Assembly: GCA_034509425.1 (NCBI GenBank)
Contig: JAVTVJ010011652.1
Location: forward strand, 3,390,001-3,454,000
DNA length: 64,000 nt
From: Eopsaltria australis
Lineage: Eukaryota > Chordata > Aves > Passeriformes > Petroicidae
Reading direction: 5' to 3'
The stretch's first letter is position 1. Every line of letters begins with the position of its first letter. The notes beneath the pieces are model-generated. The model was not told the DNA's origin, did no database searches, and was given only the letters and a program-made list of their open reading frames with translations. The translations under genes were made by a program, and so were the position numbers. This document shows, one piece after another, positions 11,721-22,860 of the stretch.

Positions 11721-13774
11721 ATGGCAGACACAACTTTAACTGAATGGACTTCTTTATGTTTTAACAGACGGTTTATTGGCCCAGACTCCTACATATAACA
11801 ATCACAATTCCAAAAGTAACACATTTTTAATTGAAAATTCATGTATTTTTACTATGTACAAGTAACTTGGTCAGATAAAGGGCTTTTAAAACAATTTTAG
11901 TATGGAATTTTGTTTAGAAATTATATTCTCACCATAGCAAGTGCTTATAGGAGGCTATTAAATGGGAAAAAAAAATCTATTCTTTAAATCATACTTTATT
12001 GGAATTTTCTTTTTTAATATATTAAGGAACAGATAAAGCACAGTGATCAGTGAGCCGTATGTGTCCAACAGCCCTTCAAGAGACTTGTGGAAATGTATAA
12101 AACAAGCAGTGATACAATCCTTTGCCAAACACTGTCATAAATTTTTTATTTGGCAGCTAACATTCTCACTAGCTTTCTTGGCAGCAATTGGGACCTTTAG
12201 CAAGAAAGGTGCAGGAGAAAAATACCTTGTTTAGAGATGTTTTCAACACTTTCTGGGATTTTTCAGAACTTCTGCCTGCAGCATATTTTACAACCACAGT
12301 CTCCAGTCACCTGATGAGTGGGTGGTGGTTTTAAACTTTTTTTTTAATATAGACAGCCTACTACTTCCCTCTGGCCTTCAGCCTAGGATGTGAGTGTGTG
12401 GAGTGGGGATGTATGTTCCACAGAGATACAAGCGGTTGCTCCTCTCTGTCTAGACAAAAAAACTTGAAAATAGTATCAGAATGTACCTTTCATTGTTCCT
12501 GATCCTATCCGTATCTTATTCCTGGGTGACAGAGATAAATGAAAGTCAAACATATGCTGATTACTTCTGCATTTTTCTCGGGAGATCTCTGCAGAAGAGC
12601 TGGTCACAGGTGCAGCTGCCCTGGCCAGCCAGTGGGTTGCTGAGAAACAGAATTGGGAAATAGATTTCTGTGCCCAGGTCCAGAGGTTTCTTGTCTGTTT
12701 GTTTTCCTTTAATATACTGAACTTAACATCTGATGTGCTACCTTCCTTCCTCCATGAGCCCAGGTGTGCTGATGTATGTGTCTTACCAATTCACTTATGA
12801 AAAAGATATTCTATATTTTGGTATTTCATTATTTCAGAATAAAAATAAGATGAATCTATTTTACATCTCAGCAACTTCCTCCAAAACTTTCACAGCAGTA
12901 AGATACACCTCAGTTCTTCACATGAACAGAAAGGCAACAAGTTTGTCTTCAACAGATGTGGACCAGGAAAAACACCTTTCTCTTATCTGCCTCAAAAAAC
13001 GCTGGAATTTAGTTTTAGACAGCACAAATTACTTTAAACACAGGTCTAATTAAAGTAATGCTGTTACAATTATAAACACAAACTAAAAGGTTTCCCCACG
13101 GCCTGTGCTCCAGTTTTGCCTGTCGTGTTTACCAGGGGCATCACCCCCTCGAGAACGTTTCAGAGCCCACACAGACATCTAGTGGCAGGTGAAAACACTG
13201 CACGGTGGCACCGCCACCTGGCACAGCTCCACGGGGACCTGAAACCATGCCAGGGGTGAGGTGAGCTACCTTTGCTACCACTATGGATGGGCAACCAAAC
13301 AGGGAAAGATCTGCTCCCTCTGTGCCATCACCCAGTAGTCATGGTGAGACAGCTCCTCTCGTGGCAACTCTGGCTTCCCAAATTTACGTTATTATTGATT
13401 CTCTTCAATTAACTCAGAGCTCCTTTTGTCCTTCTGAGTACCCTCAAATGTCTCTCTCCTTGCTACTATTTTATTTTACTTTAAAACTGCGGAGGTTAAT
13501 TATGTAACATCATTTGAAAAGTTCTCTGAGTGTGGCTACGCACAACGCATCTGACTGGAACACACTGCGGCAATGAGATTTTACAGACAGCAAAACACAC
13601 ACAGTGAGAAAGTGCAGTCAATAATAAATTCTAAATGGTAGGAGAAGGAATATGACTTGCTCCACAGTCTGCATCAATCAATGGAAAGATGCCTAAAATT
13701 TCAGTGGGGTTTGAGTCGCACATCTGCAAAGGAGATCAAGCACCACAGCTCTGCACAGAGTTGTAAGAGCTCAG
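11721..13774. other. intronic DNA; small CpG-bearing patch at 13130-13265
   Basis: No gene is seen. The patch at 13130-13265 is GC-rich with several CpGs. It contains a short inverted repeat, GGTGGC-ACC-GCCACC (13204-13218), whose minus-strand reading AGGTGGCGG resembles part of a CTCF core. Confidence 0.4.
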
Positions 13775-13830
13775 TGCCCTGATTCTGCTCAGTTACACCA
13801 TTTTAAATCAAGCAGTACTCAGTGGTGTCA
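13775..13830. repeat. decayed ancient amniote repeat fragment
   Basis: CCTGATTCTGCTC followed by AGTTACACC, a TAAATCA block and GTACTCAGTGG matches the order of words I remember from an old dispersed palindromic family common in turtles, crocodiles and birds. The family name is uncertain. Recognised from memory, not by search. Confidence 0.42.
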
Positions 13831-15169
13831 TAACCCTGTACATCTGTGTCAGACCCTGTGTTGCAAGGACAGACTTGATGCCAAGAATGCAAAACAGATG
13901 TTGCTTTCCTAATGTTTTCTTGTTGTCCTTTAGGTTGTTTTCATGGGGTTCTGTTTTCATTTTGGAGAGTGAAACAGGTCGACAGGACTTTTCAGAGGGC
14001 AGACTGAAGGAATGCTTCTGCATCTTTCTTTTTATTTTGTGTGCATGTGTGAATATGCAGAGGCTTTGAGTTACAACTGGGAAAAATCTCTTTTTTTTTT
14101 TTTTTAAGCTTCATTTGAGCTATGCTCAGTTCCCTTGGGGCAAAGTGAAAGGTAGCTATTTGTGGATGGGAAAAAGGGCTTTTGTGAACAGCAAAACTGC
14201 ATCACCAAACAGCTTAAGAAAAAGATTTTTTGAAGTTATTTTTTACTACTACTTTAAGAGGAAACAGGGATAAATATATCTTTTTTGCATGTTGACTCAT
14301 TAACAAATTTAGCAATAAACACCTTGCAATTAAGTCCACTAATTTACTGCTGTCCAGAAGTTTCTCAATACTCTTTGCACAGAAGGTTTTGGAAAACACA
14401 GAACTAAGAAATGGTGAAGGCAAATCCCAACAGCTTGCTCAAGCAAATCTAGCCAAGGCTTAAACTCACTTCTGAACACTGAAATTCGAGATGCTGTATC
14501 AAATAAGCAGCTCTTTTTCCCTGAAGAGAAGAAACTGGGTGTAGCTAACCTAGTGCATAATAGGTTTATTCTCATTCACAAAACAGGAATTACTTTATGG
14601 CCCCAAAGTAAAACTAGCACAGAAATATACTGGCAGATTTGCTGCAGATGTGTGTTGTGACACGTATGCAGGGAATCTGCTATTAATCACACGCTAAGAT
14701 TTTAATATTATGTAGGGTAATGCAGGCAATCATTATGGTGGAGGTTCTGGATGCATAACAGCCTAACCCACAAATGGGACTTTTAAATTTAACTCATTTG
14801 AGCTCACTCTCACACTGCACCAGTTGAATTCCCTGGTTCATCCCCCTGCTCTCCACTACATACATTTATTTCAATATCCATTGTGCCTTTCTTTTTGTGC
14901 CTGTGCTCCGCTTCTTCTCTTGAGACACACGACAGTTGTTGGGGAAAGTGCAGCTTTTCAATTCTCCCGTTTGCCGGACTATGACAGGAATGTTCTTGTT
15001 AGAGGGGCTGTTTGCGAGACCCCTGCACACATACCCAGCACAGGAAACAGTCTGGCTCAAATGCTGGAAAAGCCATTCTTCACCTGAATCCTTCAAAATT
15101 TGTGTCTGAACATAACTAGAACCTATGTATCCATACCCGGGCTAAGATTACTGTGGACAATTATACCGT
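13831..15169. other. intronic DNA, no gene seen; T15 run
   Basis: Unique-looking sequence with a homopolymer of 15 T (14091-14105). The overlapping ORFs on opposite strands (13808-14069 and 14824-15096) look like chance. Confidence 0.5.
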
Positions 15170-15790
15170 GGAAATGCACTATTCTGACAAAGCAATCAAT
15201 CACGTTATTTCTCACAATTTCAGTTCACCCCTAAAATTTTCCTTACCTCCAAAGCCAGCTGGATATTATATTACTGAAGCTGTTGAAAGGGTGTAACACT
15301 AACCATGAAGCCAAAGGCCACTAAAACTATGCAATGCATAAATTTTTATTGTTTGCTCAGCATTGAAATCTCATTAGGGCTCATAACTCATCGGTGCACT
15401 GCAAACATTTGCATCTGCTGATCATGAGAACTTGGACGGAATGTACACCTTTGGCTAATTTACTTGTGATGTTTTTAGATGAGTCTGTGTTGCTTTTTAT
15501 TTTCTTTTAAAAAGTCCTTATGCAGTTGTGAGTCAAATGTCCACTTTTTAAACTGAATACATGAAAACTTTCATTTGCAGTTTCTCAAGGTTGTTCTGTT
15601 GCTGGCAATGTTCATGATCATCATTTTACAAAAGCTTCATTTGACTTAGTATTCAGGGTAGTCATTGTTTGAAAACTGTGCCCCATAGAGCATTTCAGTT
15701 CATTCATCCTTTCTGTTTCATGCAGCCACATTTTAATTAGATTAAAATTTGTCCTCCAATTAGCTTTCATTAAAGTTTATAGATTACAGG
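15170..15790. promoter_or_regulatory. strong candidate conserved non-coding element
   Basis: A long, complex, CpG-poor stretch without repeats. It has a perfect octamer ATTTGCAT (15407-15414), several ATTA/TAAT words, CATTTGCAG, and TTGTTCTGTT (a SOX-like word). It reads like a multi-site developmental enhancer. The octamer is seen directly; function and conservation are inferred. Confidence 0.38.
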
Positions 15791-16027
15791 AAAAATCTCC
15801 ACTGAGTTGTGCTTCAAAACTGTGCCTTAAGTTTAAAATGAAATAACTGTGCAAATGAAGCGATTATGAAGATTATTACTATGCAAAAAACATCAGTCGC
15901 TTCTTGGTTTACTTAAACATTTAACTCTGTAATTCATTTTGCCAACTTCAATACCTCTGTGTTCTCCAGAGTAGTCATCATAATAATACCTTACAGTTAC
16001 AGGATACCTTTCATTACCAAGGATCCT

Positions 16028-16135
16028 TAGGGGCCTGATTCTGCATACCAGTATTGCTGTTGAAGTTTCTGAAACTATTTGAGCAAGTGCTCCTTGCTGC
16101 ATGTGAACCAGAACCCAAGTACAGGTCAAATCCTG
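16028..16135. repeat. decayed ancient amniote repeat fragment
   Basis: It begins GGGGCCTGATTCTGCATACC, continues with a TGAAGTTTCTGAAACTATTTG block, and ends ACAGGTCAAATCCTGC. This is the same word order as an old family whose copies start GGGCCTGATTCTGC and contain a TGAAGTCAATGG core. It is heavily diverged. The overlapping ORF at 15893-16150 minus is therefore probably not a gene. Confidence 0.45.
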
Positions 16136-16404
16136 CTTCCAGATACCCACGTAGCGTTACTGCTGATCTGCGCAGCTCGGAATGCAAACCGGATATGAAC
16201 ATTATGTAAAAAGTCCTTCTGGGTGAGATGTGGCAGCTGTTTAATGGTGCATGGTTACAGGACTCACCTCTGTAAATGAGGGCGTGAGGACAGATATTTC
16301 CCCCCCTCCCCAGTTAAAACTGCAGAGAAAGCTGAGAGTGTAATTATCCAAAGAGGAAGCGACTGGGTAGGACACTGGGGCTGGGGCTGCATCTCTGCTG
16401 TCAC

Positions 16405-16422
16405 TCACGTCTTCAGACGTGA
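16405..16422. repeat. 18-bp palindrome with two ACGT cores
   Basis: TCACGTCT-TC-AGACGTGA has 8-bp arms and a 2-nt centre. Each arm holds an ACGT core of the type bound by bZIP or bHLH factors. Both CpGs survive in otherwise CpG-poor DNA. Confidence 0.7.
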
Positions 16423-16913
16423 CATTGCCAAGTATCGGATGCCCAGTCACTAATACCTCCTGCACATGCAAATCTGCTATGTGCTGAAGGCAATATAAAG
16501 TTTACAGCTCACCAGGCTTATCCTACAACCAGACATTTATTCTGGAGCAACCTCTTGGTGGAACACAAGGGACTCCATGTCGGAGCAGGGCACCACAGAA
16601 ATGGATCTGTTTGCAGGAAATTCTCTCCCAATAGCAAGAGCTATAAATATATACATATAATTAAAAAGAGAGAGAGAGATGCAGCCAACATCTTAAAACT
16701 AAAAATAGAGACACTTGGGTTACAAAAACAGGGACCTGTCTTTGCTCTAGCAACATATTTCTGATAGGAGAAACACAGTAAAAACAACTACTTTGCTACA
16801 AACGAAATGTAGTTCATTAGCATGGGAGAATTATTTCAGTGAAATGTAGGAGTGCAAAAAGCAGTTTTCCCTATTTTTCATGTGCTAATTGGTTGAACAA
16901 CCACTAGTAAATC

Positions 16914-17040
16914 TTCACATCCCTGTGGTAACTAGTGTTATTCCCACTTAGCAGATGGCAAAAGTAAAGTTCAAGGGTGTCAAAGGCTAGAGGGGAATTT
17001 ATACTTTAAATGCTCTGACCCAAGCCAAGACCATGTTTCC
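16914..17040 (+). repeat. decayed L2/MIR-like 3' fragment
   Basis: The stretch around TTATTCCCACTTAGCAGATG, then AAAGTAAAGTTCAAGGGTGTC and a CTCTGACCCAAGCC-type end, follows the order of the familiar ancient L2/MIR-related tail (the 'cccattttacagatg' region, then the 'caaggtcacacagg' region). Strongly diverged; recognised from memory. Confidence 0.45.
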
Positions 17041-17984
17041 AAGATGCAAAGCAAACAGCAGCAATACTAATTTTAGAGTCATGCCTAAGTCTGTCCCTTG
17101 CTCCACCTGTACTCCTCTTGGTGTTCACTTCTGCCATCTCGTTACAGCATGCCAACCTCAGTTGTGCTGACTCAACAGCTTGTGGGGCAATGTGACAAAT
17201 CAGATCAAGGAATTGATCCAGGATAAAAAAAGAAAGAGGAAATTGAGAAGGGTGGAGAGGTGAGGAGAAATATTTTGCACTGGATTAATTCAATTTGAAG
17301 ACATTGACTGGAAAACAGAAGTGCCCATGTAAACAAGAAAGCAGCTGGATGCAGCATAGAGGCAGGAGTGAGTATTTTTGTGGGCAGGAGACCGTGTTGT
17401 TGATGTTGATGGTTTTGTACCACAGAACTGAGGTCCAAACCATTCTGAAATAATTCCATTTTTATATTTTAACTCTTTTATAACTCTCCTTCCATTCACC
17501 TCCCTTTGCTTGCTTTGGTCTGAGGAAGAGCACAGTTACTCCACACTACCTTTGCACAAGAAATTTGCGTAAGGAAATTCAGAAACTGCAAGTATTTTAC
17601 TTTCCACAATTAAGACCTGGAACACCAAGTGCACCTTCTCAGTTACACTGACTGTATTTCAGATATACTGCTCCATTTCCTCAATAGAATTGCCATGTTT
17701 CATAAAATACAGACAAACTAGTCATGCTTTATGTCAAGGGTGCATTTATAAATAGTTTATAAAGGATTTAGATGATTAACCATATATTAAGACAGTTAAT
17801 CAAATTTAAGAGGCTATTTTAGAATTCTACAGATCAAGCAGTTATTTATAATCCTTGTTATTGCTTTCTACCTTACATCCAACCCTAATGCACACCATTA
17901 GAATATTCTGCTAACGCTTTATCAATTATTTGTGTTAGCAGAAAAAATCCAAACAAAAACCCCCCAAATCCTATCGTAAGGAAT

Positions 17985-18165
17985 AGGTTAGATAATTAGG
18001 ACATTGAGACTCCTAGACTAAATAAATTAGACTCAAGAATCAAATCTTTGGAGGTAATTAGCCTCTGCCATGATTTAGATACTTCAAGGCCCTTAAAAAT
18101 CTCAGTCCTCATCACTGTGCACATGGGATTTAGGCAATTTAAAAAAGCTGGCCAAGTGTCATCTG
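17985..18165. repeat. decayed ancient palindromic amniote repeat
   Basis: Words such as ATTTAGATACTTCAAGGCCC, TTAAAAATCTCAGTCCTCA and GGGATTTAGGCAATTT match, in order, an old dispersed family whose copies carry TTAGGTGCCTAA-type arms and a CTTTGAAAATCTGGGCC end. Memory-based call. Confidence 0.4.
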
Positions 18166-20759
18166 AAAAGGCACAAATGCTGCAGTGACTGCAACAGCTG
18201 AGGAACACATATTTTCTTCAACAAACCATCAGCATCATGACAGGATGCTTAAAGCTTCAGTGCTTCATGCTGGCTGAGAAAAAAAAAAATGGACAATGGA
18301 AAACTTGAGGAATGTTAAATTTAACTGCTATCCTTACAAAATACAGTCTGCTCAGTTACAACAGAATGAAAAGTTATTTCTTGTCATTTTATTCCATCAT
18401 TTGAAGCAGTGTCTTCTCTTTTTCATAGTTTTCACTTGGTGCGGGGCATATAGAATGTTTTTAATGAAGAAAGAACTGCAGATTACTTTTTATTGTGGTA
18501 TGATTTATATAGTTTAAAAAAAAATCTGTTCTGGAAGTATAGTGTATTTGGTGCTATTTTTGCCCAGGAATGGAAACTCGAACTGGAAATAGAGTCATTC
18601 ATTCACACTTACAGGATGACATCCCGTTGACAGGCATGCAAACTTGGAAAGGTGCTACGCAGTCACTCTTAAAATACTACACTGTATTTTTTCCTTCTAA
18701 GCTTCAATTAAGAAAATGTTATAGAGGGATCAGTACTTTGTGAAGCTAAGGGATCATCATTTGCAAGAGATCCTCTTTCAGAAGTACAAAGACAGAAAAG
18801 TAAAGGCACTAACTACTAAATAAACTATTTTCACAAGAGCACTGGCACCTTCAAGCCCCTCTGCAGTGAGGTGCTGTGCTGTCAGGAGTTCTGCTCATTC
18901 CCACTGTGATCTCAAAGACCATTTCCCAGTCCCATCAGAAAGGTCATCAATCTTTCTTGCCAGGTAGTTGGTTATTTGCCTTGGTTGGGTTTTTTTTTCC
19001 AATTTGTGGAGAATGAAAGTCATAAAAGGTGTGAAAATACAGTTGAGGTAGATAAACTTAGAGATTCTAACAGAGCTGGAATGCTGCTGGTGCTAACAAG
19101 CCCTGCACAAGTGATCTGTGTCTGGCATGCTCTGCCAAACAAACTGCAATTACAGAAGGACCAAAAATAAAACAAGCAACTTTAAACCCTCTGAACGTGT
19201 GAGCCTGGGCATAAGAATCATATTTGCACTTGCTCCCACAGGCTTGGTTCCAAGAGGCACACAAAACTGGAGGGACCTTTCTAGTGGGAAGGAAGGAAGG
19301 AAAGTTTCCATTTGAGAGGTGGCATTTTGGAATGGCAGAAAGAGCAGCTGACCCTGGAGGCTCTTGCCCCTCAGTGTCAAATTCCTACAAGAGCAGCTCG
19401 TGAGACTTCGGCTGTATCATACCTGAATCAAAACGTCAGGGCTCGAATCCACACCATAAGTCATGCTCTCTGAAATTGAGGCACATAATCCCCTTGGCTT
19501 TGCTTTCTGTTGGGCTTTTCCACCCTTTTGCATGCCTTTGCAGTGCCAATCGAGATGTGCTTCCCCTTTCTGTCTTACAGAGAAAACCTCAGCTAGGCCC
19601 AAATTTTAATGATTTCAAACGATGCGCTCTGTAACTTCCTTTGCACCAGCTTCCTTGTTTTCTGCTGGTTCTAAAAAAACCCTTTGACCCGCTCATAAGA
19701 ACACCATTTCTGCTTCTGTCATCCCAAATTAACAAATGAATGAGGAGAGGGAAACTCCCCTGTCACTCCAAACCTTCACCCTTCAAGTCCCCCTGCCTCA
19801 TTGCAGCCCTGGTGCTCTAAAATAAAGGGAGCATTAATGGACTGAAGTTTCAATGGGACATCAGCACTTACTTAAATGATATTCCGATCGTGGGCTAACT
19901 GGTAGTGGGCAAGGGCAGGTATTTACTTCGTGCAGTCTCTTAGGATACAATGGATTTATGGCTGTCAATTCTGAACAACACCGCCATTGTCTCTTCACAT
20001 TCTATCTGCCTCCATTATTCATTTGTGTTGATTTTGATTGATGAAGACACTTTCAAAAAGGAGGGGAGGAAGGAGGAGGGGGAGAGGAATACTTCAACTG
20101 TTTGGTTTGTAATTCCTGTAAATCTACAGTTCATACTGCAGGAGTACTGCTCAAAAGAAATGTCAATCCTCACATTTTGGGAAGGGGTTTTTCCTTTTAC
20201 CAGTCTCTCTTCCTTCTGAAAGAAGAGGGGTGCAAACCGTGCTTCCACAACATACCTAACCACCATCGGGGTGGCACATCACACTTCAATCAGCTAAGAA
20301 AATCAATGTTGCTTTTTTAATGAAAAGGTATTAAGACTTCCACAAAACCTCTTTTGCACATTTACTTCCTATGCCACAGCTAATTAAGTTTTAGAGCTGG
20401 TTTGATATGTCAAAAATTGCTCAGATCACAGAGTTGAACCCAAGAAGAATAGATAAAATTTCTTCATTCAAAGTGAAAGCATCTGCTAGAAATCTCACTG
20501 TGTGGAAGTCATAAAGAAAAGGCTCAGCTTTGGCTTGTTTGCTTCCAAATATATGGTATTTACTGACCTCTCATTAAAATATCCTGACAGAATACAGATT
20601 ATGAACCACCCGATACATTTCTTTCCATGGGAGGCAGCGTCTGAGGCCTGGGGGTAAAGAGATTCCTTAGAGTCGTTTAAATTCAGTTCACTCCTCTCAA
20701 AGTTTTAAATGAGTTTCTGAGCAAGGACTACAAACTTGCCAAGCTCTCTGCTTACTTAT
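18166..20759. other. intronic DNA, no gene seen
   Basis: No recognisable exon, RNA or repeat. ORF pairs at 19067-19380 and 19950-20320 overlap on opposite strands and lack domains. Confidence 0.5.
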
Positions 20760-20861
20760 GGAAAAGAGAAAAAAGAGAGAAATAGAGAAAGAAAGAGAAA
20801 GAAAGAGAAAGAAAGAGAAAAAAAGAGAGAAAGAGAGAGAAAGAAAGAAAGAAAGAAAGGA

Positions 20862-20917
<56 letters not shown>

Positions 20918-20925
20918 GAAAAGGA
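20760..20925. repeat. polypurine (AAAG)n/(GA)n microsatellite
   Basis: From 20784 to 20925 there are 142 uninterrupted purines on the plus strand. The core 20861-20916 is 14 perfect AAAG units, preceded by GAAAGA and GAGA variants. On the minus (VTI1A sense) strand it is CTTT-rich. All ORFs here (Lys/Arg/Glu-rich on plus, Phe/Ser/Leu-rich on minus) are translations of the repeat. Confidence 0.95.
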
Positions 20926-22239
20926 CAGAGACATTCACCACATGTTTGCATCTTTCCTGCTCAGAGATCTGCCCCAGCACATGCTGACTGCAACATTCAG
21001 TGGACTGCCTGTAGCCAAGGGAAGCCCAGTACCCTCCTGAATATTTGGCCACAGGATTTCCTTACTAGTTCCACCCCTTTTTGTGCCTTAAATAGGATGA
21101 GCTATAATAAAGCAAGAGAAGCAGTGAAAAAAAAGGACAGATAAATTTTTAATAAAGTGGCGTCAGATGTCATAGTCACCACCACATTCAAAAATCAACC
21201 TCTCTATTGAAATTTTGGTGTCTAAAATGTTGGTGTTTTAAAATGACTGCAGACTCAGGAAGAAAGCTTTGCTGTTTCCTATTACCTCTGAAAATGTGGG
21301 CTTAGAAACATTACTTACAAAATAGAAAACTTGACTTCCAAGAAGGAATAGGTGAAGGGAGGAAGAGTCTGTGGAACTGCTGAATACACAAAAGCTTGCT
21401 ACTTGACCACTCGGTTTGTTTTACAAAGCATAATTACATCTCCCTTTTTTAATATTATGTGGTTCATATTAATACTTTCTGTACCACCTCTAATGTTTCA
21501 AGGGAGTAGGCTGCTACTAACTGGTGTTAGGAAGGAACTAATTCTAATTACTCAGTATTTCTGCAGCTCCCTTGGACAGATACAAGATGTGTGCAAAATC
21601 ATCCGGTCCTGTTTTTGAAACTCCCGTCTTCACAATTTTGACTTCTCAAAATGATCTGCTCTTAATAGAACATGAGTTGTCAAAGGCTGTCAAATAAATG
21701 ATAAAAATCTCAGGAAATAAACATCTCTCCCCTTGTAGGTTTGTATATATTTCTGCAAAAGTAAAGAATTCTAAAAGTAAATAAACACATGGGAGGATTA
21801 GAGGAGCAATAAACAAAAGCATTTCCTCATTTTGAATTTAAGAAAATAGGAGCCTCTTTCCAGCCATTGCCAGGAAATACTAATGCACAGAGGTGAGGTT
21901 TGTAGTAGCTAAAATATTATTTCATGCTAGGGCATATGGACATGCATTCACCCATACATGCACACACTGAACATATATCCCCAACCAAAATTTAAATCAG
22001 GTTTCTACTGTTGATGGGCAGAGGATTTTAACACATTTGGACCAGCACAGGCATGGGGACTCCTTGCTGCAAGATGATAAAGACTAAACCTTTTAGTCCT
22101 AATGAAGGAGTTTACAGGATTCCTAATCCCTGCACCCCACCTCACTTCTCCTGCAGTCCTGCTGAAAGCTTTAAAACAGTCCCCAGCACTAACATGGTAC
22201 AGAGCCTGTTGAACATGCTGATCTGCTCATGATTACTCT
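20926..22239. other. intronic DNA, no gene seen
   Basis: AT-rich sequence with no supported feature. Confidence 0.5.
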
Positions 22240-22860
22240 TTGCCACTGTAAAACAATCTAACTCCTCAAGTGAATGGAGTCTGTAGCAACAATGGTGTTA
22301 TTGACTTGTTGCTCCGGCTCTATTTAGTTATTACCCTCGAGGCCACAATCAATAGACTTTGCACCAAGTCAGCCTAATAAATCCCAGGCTTTCACTGGAG
22401 CTTTGCCAGGAACTGCTAGAAAATCTATGGCAGTCAAACACTTAGAGTATGAATAACATAGAAAGCTGTACTGACAGCTGTATAAATTAATTAACAAGGA
22501 ATGTTCTTACTCTTTTAAGAAGATCATAATGCATGTTTACCATGATTTAAGGAGTCACAGGTAGAGCAACAGAAAAATTACCTTTGTGCTTTCATTTAAA
22601 ATAAAAATCAAATATGATTAAAACAAAACAGCTTCAGACTACTTTTTCCTCCCTTTGATTATTGGACATGCAAAAATCTGCATTCGCATTACTGCTGAGG
22701 CCGTTTAATTATTCCAAGTCTGATTTAATAGAGCCCAGCAACCACTGACCACTCCGTGCAAATGGTGCTGGCATTTTAACCGCATGAATGGGGACTGCTG
22801 TGCGCTGGTATCTGCAAGGGGGACTTAAACCGCTGCGTTTGTAATGCAGTGATTAAAACA
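22240..22860. promoter_or_regulatory. strong candidate conserved non-coding element
   Basis: About 600 bp of complex, non-repetitive sequence rich in TAAT/ATTA, AACAATGG and ACAATCAATAG-type words, with almost no homopolymers. It has a CTTTGATTATT word (TCF/LEF-like CTTTGAT) near 22654. It ends next to the CpG-dense patch at 22973-23025. Function is inferred from texture. Confidence 0.38.

Noticed and set aside
16030..16060. Possible upstream VTI1A exon (minus strand)
   Set aside because: A partial match to the ILTGMLR-type codons was checked, but the frame reads AILVCRI with no donor site, and it lies in a repeat-like fragment.
15893..16150. 85-codon minus ORF with a protein-like appearance
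   Set aside because: It overlaps a fragment that resembles an ancient interspersed repeat; no domain is recognised.
16301..16390. Possible G-quadruplex near GGGTAGGACACTGGGGCTGGGG
   Set aside because: Only three runs of three or more G within range, so it fails the four-run rule. The C7TC4 block nearby has only two runs.
20697..21144. Lys/Arg/Glu-rich and Phe/Ser/Leu-rich ORFs
   Set aside because: Direct translation of the AAAG/CTTT microsatellite.
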